From the NCBI GenBank assembly GCA_001916715.1, contig MNSZ01000004.1:1-7194 (forward strand): a DNA stretch of 7,194 nt. Direction: 5' to 3'. Positions within the stretch are counted from its first letter, which is position 1, and the number at the start of each line of letters is the position of its first letter. A model generated the notes under the pieces. That model ran no database searches. It was not told the DNA's origin and worked only from the letters and a program-made list of their open reading frames with translations. Shown here in pieces: positions 1 through 5,339 of the stretch. Position numbers and translations under genes: made by a program. The stretch comes from Firmicutes bacterium CAG:24053_14. Lineage in GTDB: Bacteria; Bacillota; Clostridia; Oscillospirales; Oscillospiraceae.

Positions 1-438
1 CTGCTTCATAATGGTTGCGCTCATAATATCCACAATGGCATTTGCGCTCTGTACCTGCTTGACTGCCGTTCCGTTCACATAGATTTCAAGGTCAGCCATC
101 AGCCGGGGGAAATCCGGGTGTACCGCCAGCTCACACAAGAGGGAAGTATCCACCCGCCCACTTTTCAATAGTTCAATCATATCATCACTCAAGCGCAGGT
201 CTGCAAGATCGGCGTTTGGGTGATTTTTTGTTTTAGAGCGTCCCAGCAGGTAATCAACGGTCACTTCATAAACCTTTGCCAGCTGGATAAGGGCATGGTG
301 GCTGATGTCTTTGAGATTGTCTCCCTCATAACTGCCTAAAGCAGATTTGGAAAGATGAGTTTCCTCCGCAAGCTGTTCCAGCGTCAGCCCTCGTTCCACA
401 CGCAGGTCTTTCAATCGTTCCTGTATGGATAGTTCCAT
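1..438 (-). CDS. XRE-family HTH transcriptional regulator (partial, C-terminus cut by window edge)
   Basis: The reading frame opens at ATG 438 and runs through base 1 without a stop (146 codons seen), so the C-terminus lies outside the window. A strong Shine-Dalgarno (AAGGAGGGGGA) precedes the ATG. Residues about 5-66 form a Cro/C1-type helix-turn-helix: the segment ERLKDLRVERGLTLEQLAEE leads into HLSKSALGSYE, then a LAKVYEVTVDYLLGRS end, the classic XRE layout. The remaining 80 residues are helical-looking, match no family I recognise, and could be a dimerisation or sensing part. Such proteins bind operator DNA in the cytoplasm and often repress mobile-element genes; that role here is inference. 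It lies 38 bp downstream of the SUKH-like gene on the same strand, so the two are probably co-transcribed. Base composition is intermediate between that gene and the GC-rich core. Confidence 0.9.
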   Translation of the reverse strand, partial: MELSIQERLKDLRVERGLTLEQLAEETHLSKSALGSYEGDNLKDISHHALIQLAKVYEVTVDYLLGRSKTKNHPNADLADLRLSDDMIELLKSGRVDTSLLCELAVHPDFPRLMADLEIYVNGTAVKQVQSANAIVDIMSATIMKQ

Positions 439-476
439 GCTCCCCCTCCTTGTCTGCTTGATAGTCAAAAATATTT

Positions 477-1226
477 TTAATTTTCTCGCAGATAATTCAC
501 TAACTCTTTTTCTAACAATTCATACATGGTATTCCGCAAAAATTTTACTTTGTCTTGCTCATGGGCATAGTACCAGACAGTTTCTTCGCCGGGGCGAAGT
601 AGGAGTAAATCTCCGTCAGCCTCTTTCCAAAATTCGCCTAGTACACAATAATGCTCCTCGTGAATAGTTAGATTAAAGAGCTGGGATAAGCTGATACTCA
701 AACCTGTAGATACATTAACTCCCTCAGTTATGAGAAAAAATTCCCGAACTTGTGTTGGGAGAATAAATCCTAATTTCTTTTCTATCTCTACAATCTTCTC
801 CACAGTTGCAGCAGATTTTATTTCATCAGAGGAGTCCAAGACTTTTGCCAACATTTTTGAGAACTTAGGGTATTGAGTAAACCATTCGGGGTGCTGTGCC
901 TTGAATTTCTTTTGCTTTTCCCGTTGTACTCGTTTCTGTTCCTTACAGTAAGCGTCCAATTCCTCCAGATACCGTTCTTGATAGAGATTGCTAATTTCAA
1001 ACGCTATTCCGTTCTTCTCCAGAATAGTGATGGCTCCCTTTTGGCTACCAAATACTGGTACCCAAGAAAATCCATGCGACCGGGGTTTTAACTTCAAAAA
1101 CTCGCCGTGGTTCAATAGTTTTTCCACTTCGGATTCGTGTTCGTTCCACCAACCCCACCAACTCTCAGGATTTTCCCTGCCCTCTACTAAATTTAAGCAC
1201 TTTGAAAATAACTCCAACTTATCCAT
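477..1226 (-). CDS. SMI1/KNR4 (SUKH) family immunity-like protein
   Basis: 249 residues from ATG 1226. A GTG at 1235 is in frame, but it overlaps the GAGGTG Shine-Dalgarno that sits 6 nt before the ATG, so the ATG is preferred. The C-terminal part (about 140-246) looks like a SUKH domain: a helix with IEKKLGFILPTQVREFFLI, a turn at TEGV, a strand region, then DLLLLRPGEETVWYYAHE and a final helix. SUKH proteins include immunity proteins that neutralise polymorphic toxins; others act as general scaffolds. The N-terminal 135 residues are an extension with a Trp-rich patch (ESWWGWWNEHE) and a Lys/Arg/Gln-rich helix near 90-112. I cannot assign this part. No toxin gene is adjacent, so it would be an orphan immunity gene or cargo. 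It is noticeably more AT-rich than the sigma, repA and mob genes, which suggests separate acquisition. It has its own promoter. SUKH membership is judged by eye from the motif pattern. Confidence 0.8.
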   Translation of the reverse strand: MDKLELFSKCLNLVEGRENPESWWGWWNEHESEVEKLLNHGEFLKLKPRSHGFSWVPVFGSQKGAITILEKNGIAFEISNLYQERYLEELDAYCKEQKRVQREKQKKFKAQHPEWFTQYPKFSKMLAKVLDSSDEIKSAATVEKIVEIEKKLGFILPTQVREFFLITEGVNVSTGLSISLSQLFNLTIHEEHYCVLGEFWKEADGDLLLLRPGEETVWYYAHEQDKVKFLRNTMYELLEKELVNYLREN

Positions 1227-1254
1227 CTCTATCACCTCGCATTATTCTTTTTCT

Positions 1255-1283
1255 ATTCTACCACAATTCCGAGAGCGTGGAAA
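1255..1283 (-). promoter_or_regulatory. Sigma-A-type promoter for the SUKH/XRE genes
   Basis: On the minus strand a -35 box TTTCCA (1278-1283, 4/6 to consensus) is separated by exactly 17 bp from a -10 box TAGAAT (1255-1260, 5/6), with a TG extension one base upstream of the -10. This would start transcription about 20 bp before the SUKH start codon, giving a short leader that carries the GAGGTG ribosome binding site. It makes the SUKH and XRE genes independent of the upstream sigma-factor operon. Confidence 0.6.
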
Positions 1284-1351
1284 TAGGCAGTTTTTTGGGC
1301 GGATTTCCTACCTTTCGGATATACGGGACGGGCGGTCATTTAGGTGTAGAC
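1284..1351. other. Short gene-free spacer after the sigma-factor gene
   Basis: This holds the end of the sigma-factor transcript and the region upstream of the SUKH promoter. I see no convincing stem-loop followed by a T run on the minus strand, so read-through from the sigma operon into the SUKH gene cannot be excluded. Composition changes here, from GC-rich on the sigma-factor side to AT-rich on the SUKH side. Confidence 0.4.
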
Positions 1352-2113
1352 TTACCCTGCGGCCTGCTCCGCCTCCGCTTTGGCGGCGCGGATGCCCTTT
1401 TGAGCGGAGAGCCACCGACCGTAAGCCCCGCCATACAAGTCCCTTTTCAGCTTCCGCAGCGCGGCCTTATATGCCTTCTCCGCTCCGCTGGGGCCGTTGT
1501 AGTGGAGATAGATCGCCAGCTCCTGAAAGGTCATGCCAATCTCGTCCGGCTGACCGATGCCAAGGTAGCTCCGCACCAGATTCAGCTCTCTGGGCGTCAG
1601 CACCTCCTCCATCCGCTGCATCAGCAGCGTCCGGTATTCTTTTATCAACGCCCCAGCTACCTTGGCAGATACATTCAGTTCTCCGCACACCACCTTGACC
1701 AACTCAGCATCAGATGAGTCCCATCCCTCGGCACAGAGGTATGCCACCCTGCGCAGTTGATTGTACCGGCTGATGGGAATGGACAGAGAGGAAGAATCCC
1801 GCGCGGCATAGTCCATCATCGCCGCTTCCATCACGGGCGCCGCATAGGTCAGCAGCTTTGTTCCGTAGGCGGGATCAAAGCGCCTCGCCGCGTCCAGCAG
1901 CGCCAGCGCTGCCTCCTGCTTCAAGTCCTCCAACTCACACCACGGTGTGTACGCCCGCGTCAGTTCGGTGAGGTAGCCCTCGTTCTGTGAGATAAGCCGC
2001 TCCGCGGCGTTTTTGTCTCCGGCTTGTATCCGCAAAGCCAGCGCTTCATTGCAGGGGCCGTCCCCGGCAACGGTGTACATATTCTTCGCCACAGGAACGC
2101 CCCCCCTCCTCAT
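1352..2113 (-). CDS. Sigma-70 family RNA polymerase sigma factor (element-encoded)
   Basis: 253 residues. Region 2 is recognisable at about 38-105: DLKQEAALALLDAARRFDP is followed by G-x-KLLTYAAPVMEAAMMDY, the 2.1-2.4 pattern that binds core polymerase and reads the -10 element. A short region 3-like linker follows (about 110-165). Region 4 is at about 168-228 (VLTPRELNLVRSYLGIG, then MTFQELAIYLHYNG, then AYKAALRKLKRDL), a diverged helix-turn-helix for -35 recognition. The tail is Ala-rich. The ATG at 2113 overlaps the stop of the upstream DUF6076-like gene (ATGA), which suggests translational coupling. An in-frame GTG at 2092 (246 residues) is a real alternative, because AGGAGG at 2105-2110 with a G-rich continuation lies 12 nt before it while the ATG has only a weak site. 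It could direct transcription of element genes; its target promoters are unknown. Confidence 0.85.
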   Translation of the reverse strand: MRRGGVPVAKNMYTVAGDGPCNEALALRIQAGDKNAAERLISQNEGYLTELTRAYTPWCELEDLKQEAALALLDAARRFDPAYGTKLLTYAAPVMEAAMMDYAARDSSSLSIPISRYNQLRRVAYLCAEGWDSSDAELVKVVCGELNVSAKVAGALIKEYRTLLMQRMEEVLTPRELNLVRSYLGIGQPDEIGMTFQELAIYLHYNGPSGAEKAYKAALRKLKRDLYGGAYGRWLSAQKGIRAAKAEAEQAAG

Positions 2114-3225
2114 TTCAGCCGTTTTTCCGCCTCCGCGTAAATGTGTTCCAATTCCATATCCCGCGCATATCCGTCAGCGGCGTAGTCATTGTTCATCAGC
2201 GCCTTGTCCCGGTAGTTCCCCGCCAGACAAAGCGCCTCCTGTCTTAGTTCGTCGGAGATCTTTCCCCGCCAGTGATGCTTGCGGATGGTATCGGTGCGGG
2301 TATTGAACAGGCGGTAGACCGGGTGCTGCTTGTTCTGCTCCTTCTGGTGCATCATCGCGCCATACTGCCGGCAGGTATAGCGGCTGTCCTGCGGGGCAAT
2401 GCCGTCGCAGTATTTTGGGATGTGGCCGTTGATGGTCAGAAAGTATCTCCCGCAGCCTTGGCACTGGCTGGGTGCGTGGCCGTGGTGCAATCCGTTCATC
2501 AGGTCGAACACATAAAAGTCAATGGCACGCTTGCAAATCACACGCTGCGCGGTTTTCCATTTTTCCTCATCGTTCTCATCCTGAAAATATTTGAATCCTG
2601 TGATAACTCTCGGATAAGAGAAAAATTCCTCTACCCCGCCAAACGGCATTTGCTCCAGCAGGATCAGAAAGCTGTCATCCTCATCAAAGCACTCATGCAC
2701 CGCCTTTGCGAAGGCGTCTGCATTACGCCGCTTCGCTCTGCGCAGATATTTCTTTTCGAATGCGCGGATGAACAGGCAAAAATTATAGATCGCCACCAGG
2801 ATTCTCAGGATCGGCTCGCAAAAGGAAAGCGCCAAGTGCGGAAGATGTGCCTCCTCTTCCTCATAGTCCCGATCGAGCCGCTCCTCGCTCAAGGCATGTT
2901 CAAGAGCCTCATACGCGCGTTGCTCTTCGCAATAGCAAAACGGAGGGCAAGTATACAGCCAGGAAACCGTGTCATGCAGCAGCGGTTTCAGCTGTGCCGC
3001 AATATCATGGCGCTTGTTCTTTTCGTCTGTGCTCAAATCGTCCACAAGCGCTGTCAGCACAGTGATACGCTCCAGAAGCGGATCGTGGATCACACCGGCA
3101 AAATTCAAGATCTCCGCTGCAAACTGTCCTGCCGGAAACTCCTTTCCCTCGTAGTACACACGGTCATTCCAGCAGTCCATTGTCATGGTGTCAAACGTGT
3201 TATACTGATCCGTCCCGATCTTCAA
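2110..3225 (-). CDS. DUF6076-like protein with a four-cysteine zinc-binding motif
   Basis: 371 residues starting at TTG 3225. The start is supported by AGGAGG at 3233-3238 with a 7-nt spacer; the nearest in-frame ATG (residue 14) has no such site. The N-terminal two thirds is mostly helical and has an acidic stretch (YEEEEAH near 121-127). The C-terminal part is the most conserved-looking: CQGCGRYFL at 255, YCDG with Cys273 and TCRQYGA with Cys285 give C-x2-C-x14-C-x11-C, a probable structural zinc site. It is followed by a basic helix (NTRTDTIRKHHWRGK) that could touch nucleic acid. The layout resembles CGNR-type zinc-finger ends and the DUF6076 group I associate with clostridial mobile elements; the family name is from memory. 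Function is unknown. It is the first gene of the operon with the sigma factor and diverges from the repA-like gene, so a regulatory role is an inference from context. Confidence 0.75.
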   Translation of the reverse strand: MKIGTDQYNTFDTMTMDCWNDRVYYEGKEFPAGQFAAEILNFAGVIHDPLLERITVLTALVDDLSTDEKNKRHDIAAQLKPLLHDTVSWLYTCPPFCYCEEQRAYEALEHALSEERLDRDYEEEEAHLPHLALSFCEPILRILVAIYNFCLFIRAFEKKYLRRAKRRNADAFAKAVHECFDEDDSFLILLEQMPFGGVEEFFSYPRVITGFKYFQDENDEEKWKTAQRVICKRAIDFYVFDLMNGLHHGHAPSQCQGCGRYFLTINGHIPKYCDGIAPQDSRYTCRQYGAMMHQKEQNKQHPVYRLFNTRTDTIRKHHWRGKISDELRQEALCLAGNYRDKALMNNDYAADGYARDMELEHIYAEAEKRLK

Positions 3226-3267
3226 AAGCCCGCCTCCTGTCCTATATCTGTTTTGCGGCTGTCCGGT

Positions 3268-3302
3268 GATATTCTCATTCTATCAAAAAATACAGAATAA
3301 TC
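3268..3302. promoter_or_regulatory. AT-rich dyad, candidate operator between divergent genes
   Basis: GATATTCT (3268-3275) is matched by the inverted AGAATAATC (3294-3302), with one extra base in the right arm. An inner pair ATTCT/AGAAT (3277-3281 and 3294-3298) shares the right arm. The dyad covers both core boxes of the minus-strand promoter. A weak plus-strand promoter (TTCTCA 3272-3277, 18 bp, AATAAT 3296-3301) would lie in the same stretch. A bound regulator could therefore control both directions. This is seen by eye only. Confidence 0.35.
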
Positions 3303-3304
3303 AA
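3277..3304 (-). promoter_or_regulatory. Sigma-A-type promoter of the DUF6076/sigma operon
   Basis: On the minus strand a -35 box TTGATT (3299-3304, 4/6) and a -10 box TAGAAT (3277-3282, 5/6) are 16 bp apart. A TG sits one base before the -10 (extended -10). The expected start is about 40-50 bp before the TTG start codon. It overlaps an AT-rich dyad and a possible divergent promoter for the repA-like gene. Confidence 0.55.
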
Positions 3305-3308
3305 GTGA

Positions 3309-3355
3309 AAGGGTTAGAGCCTCGACTGCAGCGAGGTCTCTGCCCTTATCTTTTT
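3309..3355 (+). terminator. Stem-loop with T-rich tail in the repA leader (attenuator-like)
   Basis: AAGGG (3309-3313) pairs with CCCTT (3343-3347), GAG (3317-3319) with CTC (3338-3340), and CCTCG (3320-3324) with CGAGG (3332-3336). There is one bulged T, a small internal loop and a 7-nt apical loop. A T-rich stretch (TCTTTTTAT) follows. This is the form of a rho-independent terminator on the plus strand, but no plus-strand gene ends here; the next is the repA-like gene, with its SD at 3360-3364. It therefore fits better as an attenuator or a structured leader. The T run is interrupted, so its strength is uncertain. Confidence 0.5.
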
Positions 3356-3371
3356 ATCCGGAGGTTTTTTT

Positions 3372-4439
3372 ATGTCTCAAATCAACCGACTGCAAACCAT
3401 TGACGCGGACACGCTGCAAAGCACCGCTTACGAGCCGGTCTCCTTCGTGGTCGACGATCTGCTCCCGCAAGGGCTGCACCTGCTGGCAGGCGCGCCGAAG
3501 ATCGGCAAATCGTGGCTGGCGCTGTGGCTGGCCGTCATGGTGGCGAAGGGTGATCCCATCTGGGGCATGGGTGTGAAGCAGGGCACCACGCTCTACCTCT
3601 GCTTGGAGGACTCCACCCTCCGCATCCAGAACCGCCTGTTCGAGATCACGGATAACGCCCCCGCCAGCGTCCACTTCACCACCAACAGTGACACTCTCGG
3701 CAAGGGTCTGGAGGAACAGCTCTGCGCGTTCCTCGCGGAGCATCCCGACACGGTGCTGGTCATCATCGACACACTGCAAATGATCCGCGGCACCGGTTAT
3801 GACAACACCTACGCAAATGACTACCGTGACCTCTCCGTACTGAAGCGTATTGCGGACGCCCACGGCATTGCCATTCTGCTGATCCACCATCTGCGGAAGG
3901 AGCTTGCCGACGATGTGTTCAGCCGCATCTCTGGCACAACAGCCATCAGCGGCGCGGTGGATTCCAGCTTCACGCTCATCGAGGACAAGCGCGGCAGCGG
4001 CAAGGCGACGCTCTCCTGCATCGGGCGTGACATTGAATATCGTGAGCTGACGCTGGAGCGCAACGTGGAAAATGTGTGGGAGCTGGTGTCGGACAGCCGG
4101 ACGCAGCCGGAGCTGCTGGGCGGCCGGATCGTCATTCTTCTCTCTGAGTTGATGCGTGACCGCACGGAATTTATCGGCACTCCCACGGAGCTGTCCGCGC
4201 AGATCGACCCTGTGGGCAGCGAGGGCATCACGCCGAAAAAGGTATCCCGTCTGATCCTGCAAAGCGTTGCCGCACTAAGCCAAATTGGCATTTCCGCCGT
4301 GGTGCGCCGCAGCAACGGAAAGCGGCTTATCGAACTGCGCCGTGCCGAAAGTGACGATGCACAGGGTACCCAAGCTGTTGACCCTATCGACCCTGCCGAT
4401 GTCTCAGGCGGTGAAAACGCCCCGTGTTTCGGCGTGTGA
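3372..4439 (+). CDS. RepA-like AAA family ATPase (hexameric replicative helicase family)
   Basis: 355 residues, ATG 3372, with GGAGG 7 nt upstream across a run of seven T. Walker A is AGAPKIGKS (residues 39-47). An acidic strand end YLCLEDS (75-81) follows. Walker B is VLVIIDTLQ (128-136), and IAILLIHHLRK (166-176) resembles the sensor strand of RecA-fold helicases, with SGTTAISGAVDSS behind it. This order matches the RepA/RSF1010-type helicase group (COG3598-like). The C-terminal 110 residues look like a small helix-turn-helix-type domain (about 255-325) with an acidic tail. Members unwind DNA at plasmid origins; in integrative elements they may support replication of the excised circle, which is inferred here. 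It stands alone, followed by a 589-bp non-coding region and then mobC. There is no clear terminator directly after the stop. Confidence 0.85.
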   Translation: MSQINRLQTIDADTLQSTAYEPVSFVVDDLLPQGLHLLAGAPKIGKSWLALWLAVMVAKGDPIWGMGVKQGTTLYLCLEDSTLRIQNRLFEITDNAPASVHFTTNSDTLGKGLEEQLCAFLAEHPDTVLVIIDTLQMIRGTGYDNTYANDYRDLSVLKRIADAHGIAILLIHHLRKELADDVFSRISGTTAISGAVDSSFTLIEDKRGSGKATLSCIGRDIEYRELTLERNVENVWELVSDSRTQPELLGGRIVILLSELMRDRTEFIGTPTELSAQIDPVGSEGITPKKVSRLILQSVAALSQIGISAVVRRSNGKRLIELRRAESDDAQGTQAVDPIDPADVSGGENAPCFGV

Positions 4440-4901
4440 GCCGCTGTGTGCGCGGTTAGGGGCTGGGGTGGCGTGTATGCCCGACGAGGGGATATTCTGC
4501 CCGCACAGGGCGAGCACCGCAGTGGCATAAAAACGGCAAATAAGCCGCCGTGACCCGCGGGCGTCCAGCGTTTCAACAGTATGAAGCGCACGCCGAGGGT
4601 AGTGATACCACCCCCACACAGAAGTGCCGAAAAAATGCAAAACGGGAGTTTTTATCACCGCCCCCAACAGGGCTCCCACCGAAACCCAGCAAAGCGGTTT
4701 CGGCGGGAAGAGGACGAGCGACAGAGAGAGCGAGTCCTGCCGCTTGCGGCGGGACGAGGGATTCGTCGTCCGCTCGGACGACAGCCAGCATCGCATTTGT
4801 CTGGTCTGCGGCGAAGCCGCTGCCCTGCCAAATGCACTGGGCGGGGCATGGCCCCACACCCCCAAGCTGCGGGCAGAAGCCCACACCCACTCAAAGCTAC
4901 G

Positions 4902-4924
4902 AGCGTTTCTGCGGAAACGCTTTT
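4902..4924 (+). terminator. 8-bp perfect stem-loop followed by TTTT (possible weak terminator)
   Basis: AGCGTTTC (4902-4909) pairs perfectly with GAAACGCT (4914-4921) around a TGCG loop, and a four-T run ends the stem. On the plus strand it could stop transcripts coming from repA before mobC. The short T run makes it weak, and it may simply belong to the origin-like hairpin cluster. Confidence 0.3.
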
Positions 4925-4946
4925 ACCCGCCTCCGGCGGCGCAGCT

Positions 4947-4972
4947 TCAAAGGGGGACCAGTCCCCCTTTGA
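4947..4972. other. oriT: Perfect 12-bp inverted repeat, candidate oriT core
   Basis: TCAAAGGGGGAC (4947-4958) and GTCCCCCTTTGA (4961-4972) are exact inverse complements around CA. The repeat ends 56 bp before the mobC start. Relaxases of the MOBP class recognise an inverted repeat next to the nick site, usually close to the mob genes, so position and form fit oriT. A C/G-rich stretch (GGAACCCCC, then GAGGGGAC) follows and could hold the nick site, but I cannot identify a known nic consensus. Confidence 0.45.
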
Positions 4973-5028
4973 GGAACCCCCAGCTCTCCGAGGGGACGAG
5001 AGAAATCATTTCAGAAAGGTCACTGATT

Positions 5029-5334
5029 ATGAAAAAAGATATCAAATTCAGCACGCGCATGGCATCCACCGACCGTGAGAAGATCAGGGCACTGGCGGCG
5101 AAGGCCCACATGTCCATGAGCGACTACGTCACCGTCTGCTGTCTCGGCAAGCGGATCATCGTCATCGACGAGCAGAAGGAACTGCTCCGCCAGCTCAAGG
5201 GCATCGGCAGCAACATCAACCGCCTCACCGTCCTTGCCAACATGGGCAAGGTGCAGGTCATCGGTCTCGACAAGGCCGCGCAGGAACTGTCCGAGGTCAG
5301 CGCCGCCCTGCGGTCAGTCATGGAAGGGCGGTGA
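5029..5334 (+). CDS. mobC: MobC-like relaxosome accessory protein
   Basis: 101 residues from ATG 5029, with AAAGG and an 8-nt spacer upstream. The frame is open much further upstream, but that part is compositionally non-coding. Residues 4-40 (IKFSTRMASTDREKIRALAA, then MSMSDYVTVCCLG) look like a ribbon-helix-helix DNA-binding fold. Residues 52-75 (LLRQLKGIGSNINRLTVLAN) carry the signature of the bacterial mobilization protein MobC family (LxxIGxNINxL), and a closing helix follows. MobC proteins bind oriT next to the nick and help the relaxase open the DNA. The stop codon touches the relaxase start region (a GTG at 5331 overlaps it as GTGA; an ATG lies at 5340), so the pair is translationally linked. 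Confidence 0.88.
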   Translation: MKKDIKFSTRMASTDREKIRALAAKAHMSMSDYVTVCCLGKRIIVIDEQKELLRQLKGIGSNINRLTVLANMGKVQVIGLDKAAQELSEVSAALRSVMEGR

Positions 5335-5339
5335 GCCGT

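Larger units (their letters stand above)
4440..5028. other. Gene-free, stem-loop-rich region between repA and mobC
   Basis: No convincing coding frame is present: the frame open upstream of mobC reads as low-complexity Arg/Pro/Ser sequence. Instead there is a run of inverted repeats. One has 13-nt arms with a single mismatch (4674-4686 / 4696-4708). One is a 10-bp stem with one G-T pair and a 2-nt centre (4734-4743 / 4746-4755). Others are 7 bp (4765-4771 / 4776-4782), GCGGC/GCCGC (4808-4820), GGGGC/GCCCC (4843-4855), GGGC/GCCC (4871-4882), 8 bp (4902-4909 / 4914-4921) and 12 bp (4947-4972). GGACGAG occurs three times (4712, 4752, 4994). Its position between the helicase gene and the mobilization genes suggests an origin region (oriV and/or oriT) or a structured leader; this is inference. 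Confidence 0.6.

Noticed and set aside
3180..3206. Plus-strand promoter-like pair TTGTCA and TATACT upstream of the repA-like gene
   Set aside because: The spacing is only 15 bp and it lies inside the 5' coding part of the divergent gene. It is possible but weaker than expected for a real sigma-A promoter.
2272..3300. 342-codon plus-strand open frame opposite the DUF6076-like gene
   Set aside because: It has no Shine-Dalgarno and no coherent domain, and the minus strand carries a four-cysteine motif, a good start site and a promoter.
3354..4262. 302-codon open frame on the minus strand opposite the repA-like gene
   Set aside because: It is a shadow of a GC-rich gene: no ribosome binding site, Arg/Ala/Gln/Val-biased composition, and the plus strand clearly encodes Walker A and B motifs.
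4517..4540. CGGC/GCCG stem followed by TTTTTA when read on the minus strand
   Set aside because: The stem is only 4 bp and no minus-strand gene ends there, so it was not called a terminator.
4639..4654. AAAAC/GTTTT stem with a GGGA tetraloop and T run
   Set aside because: The AT-rich 5-bp stem is too weak to be called a terminator and may be chance.
4624..5028. Upstream extension of the mobC reading frame (about 135 extra residues)
   Set aside because: The frame is open, but the residues are low-complexity Arg/Pro/Ser with no recognisable fold, and it runs through the hairpin cluster. The MobC family start and a ribosome binding site fit ATG 5029.
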